Of a stretch of DNA of 64,000 bases, positions 49,701-57,971 are shown one piece after another. How positions within the stretch are numbered: the first letter of the stretch is position 1; each line of letters starts with the position of its first letter. Location: the NCBI RefSeq assembly GCF_023343835.1, contig NC_064443.1:7130001-7194000 (forward strand), read 5' to 3'. The position numbers and the translations under genes are program-made. This stretch comes from Lagopus muta (taxonomy: Eukaryota; Chordata; Aves; Galliformes; Phasianidae). The notes below the pieces were generated by a model. It did not search any database. It was not told the DNA's origin and saw nothing but the letters and a program-made list of their open reading frames with translations.

Positions 49701-50500
49701 TGGTGGCTCAGAAACACAAATTTCTTAATGAAACTTTATAATTTACCTTGGTGTATAGTCATGTCCATCCAGCCAAATCCTTCTTGTTGATAACCATTCA
49801 TATCATCTGTGAAGGGATACCCAGCTTGCTGGGTTGCATCCAGGAATGCTTGATGAAGAGGATGGTTTGTTTTTCCCCTTGACACATAAAGAGGTCCTTC
49901 TCCACCTCGATACCGATCTGATCCCAGCTCGTGTGTCTGCGCTTTCTTAAAATAGGGCAAGCAATGATCATAGTCCCATCCTATAGCCCCTTCTCTGCTC
50001 CATCGATTATAATCTTCTGCGTGCCCACGAATATATACCATTGCGTTGAGAGAAGAGGAACCACCCCACACTCTTCCTCGGGGCCAGTACATAATTCTGT
50101 TATCCATATGCTTCTGTGAAGTTGTGTGATAATACCAGTTATATTTCTCATCACAGAGGTTATAAGTTAATGCAGCAGGCATATGAATCTTCCACAGTAG
50201 TCTTTTACTACCTAAAAGGGTGTCTTTAGGGCCTGCTTCCAAAAGCAGTACAGTACTGTGAGGGTCTTCAGTCAGCCTGTTGGCTAACACACACCCTGCT
50301 GATCCAGCTCCAACAATGACATAATTATAAGAGTTTGCCTTTTCAGAACTAAGCTGAGACAATGCACGTGAGATTTTTAATTGTTGCTCCTTGATGCCCC
50401 ATGTGTTCCTTAATAGGTGCGCTTTAAACAGAGCTCCTGTTATTTTGTGGATCTGATTCACAGGACTGCAATGTTTAACTCCATTGATTAAGTAGGACAT
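43301..50500 (-). CDS. CHDH: CHDH, choline dehydrogenase (7 coding exons)
   Basis: This mitochondrial flavoenzyme oxidises choline to betaine aldehyde, the first step of betaine synthesis that feeds methyl groups to homocysteine. The seven coding exons join in frame to 1,836 nt, 611 residues (human about 594). A basic N-terminus of about 55 residues suits a mitochondrial presequence. Then come the FAD dinucleotide fold ([17 protein letters not shown], residues 60-76), GMC signature 1 ([14 protein letters not shown], 141-154) and GMC signature 2 ([15 protein letters not shown], 314-328). The C-terminal catalytic region has [12 protein letters not shown], with likely catalytic His528, and GNLNAPT, with Asn574. 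Start chosen: ATG at 50,500, the first in the exon that begins after the acceptor at 50,556. All key residues are present. Confidence 0.97.
43768..43983. repeat. (AAAAAG)n / (AGAGA)n purine satellite, ~215 bp
   Basis: On the + strand it begins as repeats of gaaaaa and continues as uninterrupted agaag/agag pentamers to 43,981. It lies in the last CHDH intron. On the CHDH-sense strand it is a 215-nt all-pyrimidine tract starting about 50 nt upstream of the last acceptor. The long ORFs across it on both strands are artefacts of the repeat. Confidence 0.97.
44341..44443 (-). CDS. CHDH: CHDH coding exon 6
   Basis: 103 nt, phase 0 in, one base out. Acceptor atgggtttgcag, donor gtaaaa. It encodes [20 protein letters not shown] then [14 protein letters not shown], residues 439-472. 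Confidence 0.96.
45140..45282 (-). CDS. CHDH: CHDH coding exon 5
   Basis: 143 nt, two bases in, phase 0 out. Acceptor ttcactccttag, donor gtgagt. It encodes [20 protein letters not shown] then [19 protein letters not shown], residues 392-438 of the substrate-binding domain. Confidence 0.96.
45376..46622 (-). mobile_element. Decayed mariner (Galluhop-type) DNA transposon
   Basis: About 1.25 kb inside the CHDH intron between coding exons 4 and 5. The ends form imperfect inverted repeats: ggttgctccaaaagtaatg on the left and ggctgctctgaaagtaatg as reverse complement of the right, both followed by cctcctattt or tctcctattt. On the - strand a broken transposase frame is readable: near the C-terminus [15 protein letters not shown] and [17 protein letters not shown], upstream [17 protein letters not shown]. 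Frameshifts and stops make it inactive. Naming the family as Galluhop rests on recall of chicken repeats; the mariner assignment rests on the ends and transposase pieces. Confidence 0.85.
47689..47823 (-). CDS. CHDH: CHDH coding exon 4
   Basis: 135 nt, two bases in, one base out. The acceptor ttttaatcag was chosen over a later AG because it restores [12 protein letters not shown], as in other CHDH proteins. The donor is gtatga. It encodes residues 347-390 with [13 protein letters not shown]. Confidence 0.95.
48118..48143 (+). repeat. 13-bp perfect tandem duplication
   Basis: tagattttcatgt occurs twice in a row in the CHDH intron between coding exons 3 and 4. This looks like replication slippage. 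Confidence 0.8.
48520..48649 (-). CDS. CHDH: CHDH coding exon 3 (GMC signature 2)
   Basis: 130 nt, phase 0 in, one base out. Acceptor ctcatttcag, donor gtaatc. It encodes [20 protein letters not shown] then [19 protein letters not shown] and CHLP. It contains the second GMC oxidoreductase signature. Confidence 0.97.
49173..49322 (-). CDS. CHDH: CHDH coding exon 2
   Basis: The exon runs 49,323-49,172 (152 nt; the ends given here are within one base). The acceptor is tttatattgcag and the donor gtgaaa. It completes Gly252, then [20 protein letters not shown] through [12 protein letters not shown], residues 253-302 of the substrate and FAD-linking region. Phase 0 out. Confidence 0.95.
49747..50500 (-). 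CDS. CHDH: CHDH first coding exon (presequence, FAD fold, GMC signature 1)
   Basis: 754 nt coding, leaving after one base of Gly. The donor on the - strand is gtaaat at 49,746-49,741. It encodes residues 1-251, from [11 protein letters not shown] to [11 protein letters not shown], including GAGSAG and [16 protein letters not shown]. The ATG context is ttaagATGT, with A at -3. Confidence 0.96.
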
Positions 50501-50555
50501 CTTAACTAATAACACTACTCTTGCAGACTTAAAAAAAAAAATCCAGCGTTTTGCC
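50501..50555 (-). other. CHDH: CHDH 5' UTR segment of the first coding exon
   Basis: 55 nt between a good acceptor (gtttgtttttcctag, embedded in a (GTTT)n run) and the ATG. The acceptor means that at least one noncoding exon lies upstream, most likely in the CpG island at 54.2-55.1 kb. The frame stays open upstream of the acceptor, but that part is intronic. Confidence 0.75.
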
Positions 50556-53500
50556 CTAGGAAAAACAAACAAACAAACAAAGTCCAAATTAAAATATAAT
50601 AATTAGTGCAGTGTAAGACCTCTAAAATGTCTATCATTTTCAGATACAAATGCTGTACTTTGCTCATTCTCACTATCCAAAAGTTTAACTAAATGCTAAT
50701 AAGACAACAAACATTTACTCTGAAACTTGCTGTCTTTTTTAATGCATTACTGGCACCAGTTGAGTGGATGCTACTTGGTATTATAAGCAGTACAACTTTG
50801 CTTTCCTTTGGGTTCATGAGATAAACACCTGAAGCACAGCTTGAAGTATTTATCAAAACTGTGAAGGATAGAAACCTCTGCTTACCTGGTAGTCTCTTTA
50901 TCTGCCTTTAGTGGACAAGAATTTAAGAAAAACAACAATTGCATAAATTCCCCTAAAAATTTGAGTCAGTAGTATTGCATAGCCAATTTATAACCGTGGA
51001 AAAGATTCAGCTGGAAATACAGAACTACAGTTTTTGAGGAATGTCTCCTTACGTAGGTAAAGGCAACACTTGTATGTCTGTGGCTTTTTCCCTTCTTATT
51101 GAAACCAGATCCTCCAGGAGAACTCTGAATACAACTATGATGCGATACTACCAGGTCCTGATGCTTGGTAGGAATAGCAATTATTTACCTTCAGAAAAGC
51201 CTGTCAACCTTACAGACAACACAGGTTTAACTGTGTACTCAAGCAAGATTTCCATAGCTCATTTCTACATCGTAAGTACTGCTACTGCTGGCCAGTTTGT
51301 AATGTGTTTCTCTTGTTTTCTCCCTTTGAAACCACTACTCCCATACAAACAATGACTAAAAACAGCTAGATATCCTAGGCTTGTAAAAACTAATTTTTCC
51401 CAGCCCATGGCTCCTGAGAATTTGCTGGAGATTCTACAGACAGCAACATAGTTTTTGTGAGAGAGACCACTCAAGTTTGTGAAACCACACACGAGTCCAG
51501 GATCCAAGACAAAATTAGATACAGTCTCTAACAAATTATAAGTCTTCCATAAGTAACCATATTTATTTACACTGTACTGTATGATATCAAACACATTTTT
51601 TTTTCCTCAGGGAAGTATGGGAATAAGCACAATCTTTTTCACTAAGAAAGCTTGTAACAGGCTGTACAAATCCTGAAATTTCTAGAATGTGAATGTGAAC
51701 ACACATCTGTGTGTGATAACAGTTTAGCCTAGCAGTGCACACACCTGATTCTCACATGGCTAATTCAAAGTGGATCCCAGCTGAAGGTAGGAGGGCATCT
51801 TTTACAGGTGGAGAATATTAAAAGGATTTCTGGAGGGGAAGAGAGTTTGGTGATTTCTTGTGTTGCGATAGAGAAAGATGGAAAGGTTTTATGTGTTTTG
51901 ATTTGGTTATAATGAAGATGGTTACAATTTGAAGAAGATGTGATTGACCTACAGAACTGGCAGGTTGTAGATTTTGTTGCTTTAGGAAAAGCAGATGGAT
52001 TTTACTACACTACAGGCTTAGGCTCTGCTAATCTGGGAAAGATGCTTTGTCCCTATATAACAAGGTATTTTTCTTTTTCTTTCTTTTCTTTGTATTTTGT
52101 GTGGGTGATTCACTATGAGACAACATTTTGAATTTCTTTCCTGAAGAAGCAGAATTCCTCTGATGTTGATCCTAAAGATGTTTACTAATTAGACAGGAAG
52201 AGTTTCCAGGATCTGGAACAAATATTAGCCTATTGATTTTTGGCATAAAATCTATAACGCCATTATATATTATTGTGCCTCCTAACCAGACTGCTGGCTA
52301 CCAGCCATGACCTACTTAGCTGTTGGTGATAAAAAGAGTAAACTGTGCAGAATCCCTGGAATCACATTCAGCTGGAGTTACTCTGTGTCACAGACCTGAA
52401 GGTAGTGCCTAGAGACTGTAGTTCTATGGTTTGCTACAGCACAAGCAGCAGCTGATGAGCTTGTGAAGATGTTAACTAAAATGACATTCCAAAAGCAACA
52501 CTGATGTTACAGTACTGTTTCTGTCCTGCCTTACTCTAGGACGTTAGTACTGAAGTGTAAACCCTTTATAAAGCTAACTAGTTGAGAGGCTCTTACAAGT
52601 GCGTACATTGAAACTCACAGAGCAATTCAAGCTTATATTGAAAGGGTCATTGCTTTCTGAAACTAGAACATGATGATACTTTGCTCTCTAGTAATCTGCT
52701 CAGCTCTACATGCATATACAGTTTTATTGTTGTTTAAATTCTTTTACTGTCTTGGGGAAATTTGCAGGAGTTTTCTTTGAACAGAATAACATCAACAAAC
52801 ATATAAATAGGAAGATTTAAACAGCTCAATTTTAATGCAATGCTCTGTAGTTACCACCAACAAAAGTGTCTTTTAGGCCTTACTGGATATTACTGGAAGA
52901 CTTTGTCTGTGTTCTTTCATATCATGACCCTTCTGTGCTCATAATAAGAGGTTCCTTATCAGTTGGCAAAGAGCCCTGCAGAAATGCATAAAGCAACATA
53001 AAATATATTCATTTATTGCACCAGAGCTTGAAAATTTGAACTCACTTGAAAAAATTATATCTATTTTACAGGTAAATATTGTTGAAAGAGCTTATGGACA
53101 GCATTCCTATGGGAATAAAGAGCAGGAGAACCTCAGCAGGAAAACTTTATTGCTACAATGTGAGCACAGTATATTTGATCATACATTAGGTAGCTAAAAG
53201 TGGGAAGAGCTCTTAAGTGATTGGGGCTCCTCATTGAACACATTTATCAGTTCAGTATTTGGGGTTATGTGTAAAAAGAAGTTTTTCTAAAGGATGATCA
53301 AGAAGTGACTATCTCTCTTTTAATTTATTTTTTCCTGCAGCTTTTGAAAAAGGAGAGAGGGAGGAAAAAAGGAAAAGAAACTGCATAGGTTGTTTAATGA
53401 TTAAATCAACTTGTTGGCAAGAAAGTTGGCAAAACTAGTTGAAGTGTGTCTGGGACCTAACTCCTAGAATTTTAGATTTACAGGACTCTCAGCCCACTAC

Positions 53501-54237
53501 AAAGGGAAGAGAGTATGTACCTTGCATGCAGAGCAGGGTATATTGGAAAATGGACTGTAACAAAGTGGCTGTAGGTGGATGGGGTGGCTTATCTAGAAAA
53601 ACTGCATATCTCTGGGCATTGTTACTATTAATGAATCAGAGATTTCCCATTCTCTGATAAAACTGGAAATAAAGCTGAACAAAGATAAGTACCAAACAGT
53701 TATGATAGCCACTGTATCAGCTAGGAGGCTGAATTACCAGCCAAGAAAGCAAGAATGAATGTTCTTTTGATGGTACTAAAGCGGTGGTTTGAATCTACTC
53801 CATCACATAAATTCATCACATCTATACTTACATGTTAATTCATGCTTTCCTTTAAGTCATTTCTTTTTTTGTTAATGAACTTATTAAAGTGGAATGGGTG
53901 TAGCTGAGTACCATGGGAGATGATGAGACTCTTGACAAGAGTGTGTAAGAAGAGGTTGGTCAACAGTATTTAAGTGACTCTGAGAATCAGTGTGTAGGTG
54001 ATACACTATTTTCTGTGCTTTAAAGCTTGAAGGTGCAGAGGTCAAATCTCAAGCCATTTTGTTTCAATGTAAATCCAACATACTTAGCTGGATATGTACA
54101 TTAGTATTAATGCACAGCTCTTATGTGATCCACGCACTCATCTGCACGTGGGTCTCCTGCCTGAACGCCAGCTCCTGCAGACACACTGAAGGCACAAGGA
54201 AACTCCCACTGGCTGATATTCCATTCCTGCTTCTGTT
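50556..54237 (-). other. CHDH 5' intron (about 3.7-4 kb)
   Basis: AT-rich sequence between the first coding exon and the CpG island. No repeats, RNA genes or coding-like frames were recognised. Short ORFs around 51,040-52,130 have no protein-like features. Confidence 0.5.
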
Positions 54238-55060
54238 TTACCAGGGCCGAAATGACCGCATTTCCTCCGGTGGAGGCAAATATCCCTCGGCTGGAGATGC
54301 CCAGCAGCACGCGCCCGGAGCCTGGGAGCAGCGAGGCCTTTCCTGGCCATCACCCTGCGTGTGAAGGTGCAGAAGCAACGAACCCCCGAGGTAAAGCGCT
54401 GCGCGAAGTTCCCGCAGCTGGGAGCGCTCGGGCCGCTGCAGCTCGCCTTGCTGCAGGCACGAACTTCTCCTCGTGCCCGGGGTCGGCACGGCCACGTCCT
54501 GAGGGCACGCGCAACCCGCAGAGCTCCTTCCCAGCCTCGCAGTGAAGGCTGGCGGCGGGACGTGGCACCTCGGGGCCGTGTTTACCACAGAGCCGCCTGT
54601 GTGGGGGTCCGCCACCGGGGCCTCATTCCCACCCCCACCGCCGCCCCGCTCCCTCTGTCTCCCTTTCCCGGCCCTTGTGTCGTGTCTTCCCGAGGCTCGG
54701 TGCCTCTCGGCCCCACTCACGCTGTTCCTGAGGCGGAGGCGGGCCGGGCGCCGTGAAACTTGGAGCTGGATCCCGTCACACGGCCCCGACCCAGCGGCAG
54801 GGGGAGCGGCCTGTGTGGGAGGCGGTCTGCGGCTGTCCGCGGGAACTTGCGGCTCTTCGTGGAAGAAGTCCGTCGGGGGAACTCTGTGCTGTTTCGAAAC
54901 ACTTCGAGCGGCTGCGGGGCGAAGTCCGCCTCCCGCGCCCTCGCAGGTTGTAGTGACACAGGTAGGAGCGAGGCGTACGGCAGGCGTTTGGAGGGCAGCG
55001 GAATCGCACTTCAAAGTGTCACCGAGCCGCCTGTGCCCGCACAGCCAGCAGAATCGCCGC
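54238..55060. promoter_or_regulatory. CpG island, probable CHDH promoter (possibly bidirectional)
   Basis: About 800 bp of high G+C with dense CG dinucleotides in an otherwise AT-rich window. It includes GC-box-like ccgccccgctccc near 54,640. A good - strand donor (gtgagt at 54,720-54,715, after CAGGAACAGC) could end CHDH noncoding exon 1. On the + strand, gacacag|gtagga at 54,961 could serve as a donor for a divergent transcript. Long ORFs across it on both strands result from the G+C content, not coding. Confidence 0.75.
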
Positions 55061-55970
55061 TTATCAGCCTTTCCCTATGTTCCGTGGCCTTAAGGTGGGA
55101 ATCCTGCAGTCATCTTTTAATCCGTGAATTTGTGTTGTTGAAGTTTCCTTGGTTTCTGCGAGGTAGTGAATTTAGTTTAGCTACTGGCAAAAAGTACTTT
55201 TAATAGACTAAATCCTCATACGTTTGGGCACGCAGATGTGCCATTAACATTAAGTACTACTGTTTCTAAACCTATTGGAACTTTCTGGTATTTTTGTCCC
55301 CTATCTTTGCAGGCATCAGTACCTGACCTCATACAACACCAGTGTCTCTTTCTAACCAATGCTTCGGACTTGCTCCCTTCCGAAGCACAAACACTGCTAG
55401 GTCATAAGCTGCCATCTGCAGGGTGTATGGTGCCTGCCACAGCCAGACCAGAAATCCATTTAATCAGTTAGTTATTAAACACATTAAGGCACCGCTCGGG
55501 AAATTTGTGGAATCCAAATGTACCTGTCTATAAAAAAAAGAGACAGAAGTGAATTCTACAATAATTACTCTTGGGCTTGAATATTTAATGCTGCTTTATG
55601 AGTGTCAAATGTATGAGGTACTTGAAAAAAAACATGGAAACAATACTGATATAAAATCAACAGAGATGACCACCAAACTCTGGAGACAGTGTAGGAACTC
55701 TGGTTGTTCTCAGCAGTGCTGTACTCCACTGTTACGTTATTTCACTTGTATAGATGATGTTCTTTGTTTTTGGTGTAGTTTTTAAACAAAATTTATTTGG
55801 TCAGCATGAGATTAATCAGAGATTATTAATTCTTTTGCATTACCTTTTAGAGAAATTTCTCTTCCGGATGCAGACATATAGAAACGCTCTCTTCTTAATT
55901 AAATGGAGACAGCTTTTTCAACCAAGCAAGACTTGGTTCAGAGCGGTTGTTGTTTTTTCTTTTTCCCCAG

Positions 55971-56312
55971 AAATCCTCAGTCAATTCAGTTGGAATATTT
56001 TTGTTTTCTCCTTTCTGCTCTACTTGTGGTTGTATGCATTATTACTGTGGTCGCTGACATTGTTACAGAGGGAAGAATTCTCACTTCTTTTGAACTTCAG
56101 TATTCCTGTAACTACTATATTAATTGATGTTTTATGTTATATTAAGCATTTTAATAGTATTAATATACTTTATAGCTGCAAATACATATTTGAAGCTTGG
56201 TTTGAGGGTGATGGGAGCCTTTGTTACAGAAGATAAAACAAGAAATAGAACTTCTGTAACAAAGGATTATTTACAAAGAGAAAAAGCCTCTATGGCTGTT
56301 GGTGCTATGTAG
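55971..56312 (+). other. Weak hydrophobic open frames after an acceptor-like site
   Basis: A textbook-looking acceptor (ttgttttttctttttccccag, ending 55,970) precedes NPQSIQLEYFCFLLSALLVV, a possible membrane segment, open to 56,127. A second overlapping frame (56,127-56,312) reads MFYVILSILIVLIYFIAANT then a polar tail ending REKASMAVGAM. Neither matches a protein I recognise, and T-rich DNA readily yields hydrophobic frames. Gene status is not supported. Confidence 0.12.
56218..56265. repeat. Perfect 15-bp inverted repeat with 18-nt loop
   Basis: cctttgttacagaag at 56,218-56,232 pairs with cttctgtaacaaagg at 56,251-56,265 without a mismatch. It could form an RNA hairpin on either strand. 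Confidence 0.85.
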
Positions 56313-57037
56313 AAGAAATTTAGTTCTTCTGGGTTGTCGTGGGTGGGACAAAAACACTATACTGCCCTCATAAAAGAGAAGCTAGAATATATTTATTGAC
56401 ATGGTATACTGTAATATAATGTAGTGCTTTAACAGTGACTTAAGATTCAAGGTGGCTGGATACACTCCATTATTTACTATGCAGAGGATAGAGTTAAACA
56501 TAAACATACAGGAGGCCTTCCTATTGAGCCTATGAGGTTCAGAGTGAACTCTTGTTTTCTAATCTCCTTGAACCATGGAGGTAAGGAGCCTAGATGTGGC
56601 ACTCCTAGTCTCAGGTTTTGTCAGTGGTTTATACCTAAGGGATTACATGTGCACAGTCAATTTAAGATTGAATCTTAGTGAAGCTAACAAAACCTAAAAC
56701 AATTAGTCACTTACTGAGGATCTGTATTGGCAAGGGAGCTTGACATCAGAGTGTAAGGGACATATCTCTGTGCAGCTGTAACCTCAAGAGGTGCCCCTGC
56801 TCAAGGGAGAGATCCTGTCATGCAGCCAGCTGCTGTGCAGGAGAGCTCAAAGGGGCTCTTGGGCTGCTCACCATTTACGGAGTAAGATTGACTCATAGTC
56901 ATAAATTGCTTTTTAGGTGCATGCTCAATTGTTTTTCAGCTGCTGAACCAGCTGTCTGCTATCGGGCTTATTTGTCCTTCTGTGCAAGGCCAGGTTGAAA
57001 GATGGGGCTGAGGGAAGGAAGGTGAGGGGGCAGAATC

Positions 57038-57077
57038 CCTGATCTGAATGTGTATGTCCTGATCTGAATGTGTATGT
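57038..57077 (+). repeat. 20-bp perfect tandem duplication next to CR1
   Basis: cctgatctgaatgtgtatgt is present twice without a gap and runs directly into the CR1 3' end that begins at about 57,076. Confidence 0.85.
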
Positions 57078-57160
57078 TTGGTGGCCCTGCTAGGCAGGGG
57101 GGTTGGAACTACATGATCCTTGGGGTCCCTTCCAACCCGGGTGATTCTGTGATTCTGTGA
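57076..57160 (+). mobile_element. CR1 LINE 3' end, 5'-truncated
   Basis: About 85 bp: ggtggccctgctaggcaggg..tcccttccaacccgggtgattctgtgattctgtga. The terminal repeated octamer attctgtg is the typical CR1 3' end. It starts at the same internal point as the copy at 63,434. Confidence 0.88.
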
Positions 57161-57240
57161 ATTGGGGACACACATTTTGTATTATTACTTTTGAATAGGG
57201 ACAAGGTAAATACCAAGGATAATGAAAAGCTAATAATTTT

Positions 57241-57600
57241 TTAATGATAAGAACAAGCAAGAAAAAAATACTTAAGTTGAAAGTGATGTTTTTCCACTGA
57301 ATAATACAATTTACTATAGCAACTACAACAGCAACTGAAGTTTAGGTTCTCCCTTCTGTGGTTTCCACAATAATGGCTTGTACAACAATTCCATCTTCTG
57401 GTAACAGTAGCACAGGAATTGTAATAAGACATTAATCCCACAGGCTGCAGTCTTCCCAGTCTTGGCTTAATATCTACCATTTCAGCATTTGATACCTCTT
57501 TCCCACACTGTGCAACTTTAATGTGGGTATATACATATGTATCTCCTATGTGATACAGAGAATCTGGAGATGGAGGTACACAGAATTCAATGCATACAAC
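57241..57600 (-). pseudogene. Protein-like open frame with apparent frameshift, unidentified
   Basis: On the - strand, 120 codons are open right after a TGA. The first part reads like coding sequence: CVPPSPDSLYHIGDTYVYTH then IKVAQCGKEVSNAEM and VDIKPRLGRLQPVG. From about 57,431 the continuation becomes Cys-rich and unnatural, while the next frame turns protein-like (ITIPVLLLPEDGIVVQ, then VETTEGR) until a TAA at 57,344. This pattern suggests a decayed exon with one indel. A possible acceptor (ctccatctccag) lies inside. It sits just beyond the ACTR8 3' end. I do not recognise the family. Confidence 0.25.
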
Positions 57601-57691
57601 TCAAAATAGAATCGAGTATAGCAATACTGAAGTAATATGGACTCTGTAAGATTTTTGCACTGCTACTGAAAAAATCTCAGTTCAATTTAAT

Positions 57692-57697
57692 TTTATT
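57692..57697 (-). terminator. Likely ACTR8 poly(A) signal
   Basis: AATAAA on the - strand (tttatt on +), about 130 nt after the stop codon, in AT-rich sequence. This would give a short 3' UTR ending near 57,675. Confidence 0.4.
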
Positions 57698-57827
57698 AAA
57701 TTAAATATCAGCAGAAGATCAGTAGATTTTTTTTTTCCAGTGCCTTGGAAAAACCAAAAAAAAACCCAAACACAAACAGTGGCATTTGAGGGAACTGAAT
57801 TTTTAATTAACTGTATAAACACATCAT

Positions 57828-57971
57828 TTACCACACAAATGCAGCTCGCTCTCGTAACATTCTGACACCAAAACGCTGCCATTCTCGCTGATATATCCAC
57901 AGCTCCTGAGTTGTGTCAAGACAGGCCAACACAGCACCTCCTTTCCATGCAATTAAGCGGGGATCCATATC
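57828..57971 (-). CDS. ACTR8: ACTR8 last exon
   Basis: 144 nt including TAA at 57,830-57,828. The acceptor is ttggatttag. It encodes DMDPRLIAWKGGAVLACLDT, then TQELWIYQREWQRFGV and MLRERAAFVW, the conserved C-terminus. Confidence 0.97.
   Translation of the reverse strand, partial: DMDPRLIAWKGGAVLACLDTTQELWIYQREWQRFGVRMLRERAAFVW

Larger units (their letters stand above)
55061..57240. other. Spacer where mammals carry IL17RB
   Basis: No exon encoding an IL-17 receptor ectodomain or SEFIR domain was recognised. It contains the hydrophobic ORFs near 55,971-56,312, a 15-bp hairpin, a 20-bp tandem duplication (57,038-57,077) and a CR1 3' end (57,076-57,160). Confidence 0.5.

Noticed and set aside
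50501..50587. In-frame ATG at 50,587 as CHDH start
   Set aside because: It lies upstream of a good acceptor at 50,556 and the extension is low-complexity (from GTTT and A runs).
54238..55203. Several long overlapping ORFs on both strands (up to 258 codons)
   Set aside because: They lie in the CpG island, overlap in all frames, are rich in Arg/Ala/Pro/Gly and have no domain or splice support. High G+C removes stop codons.
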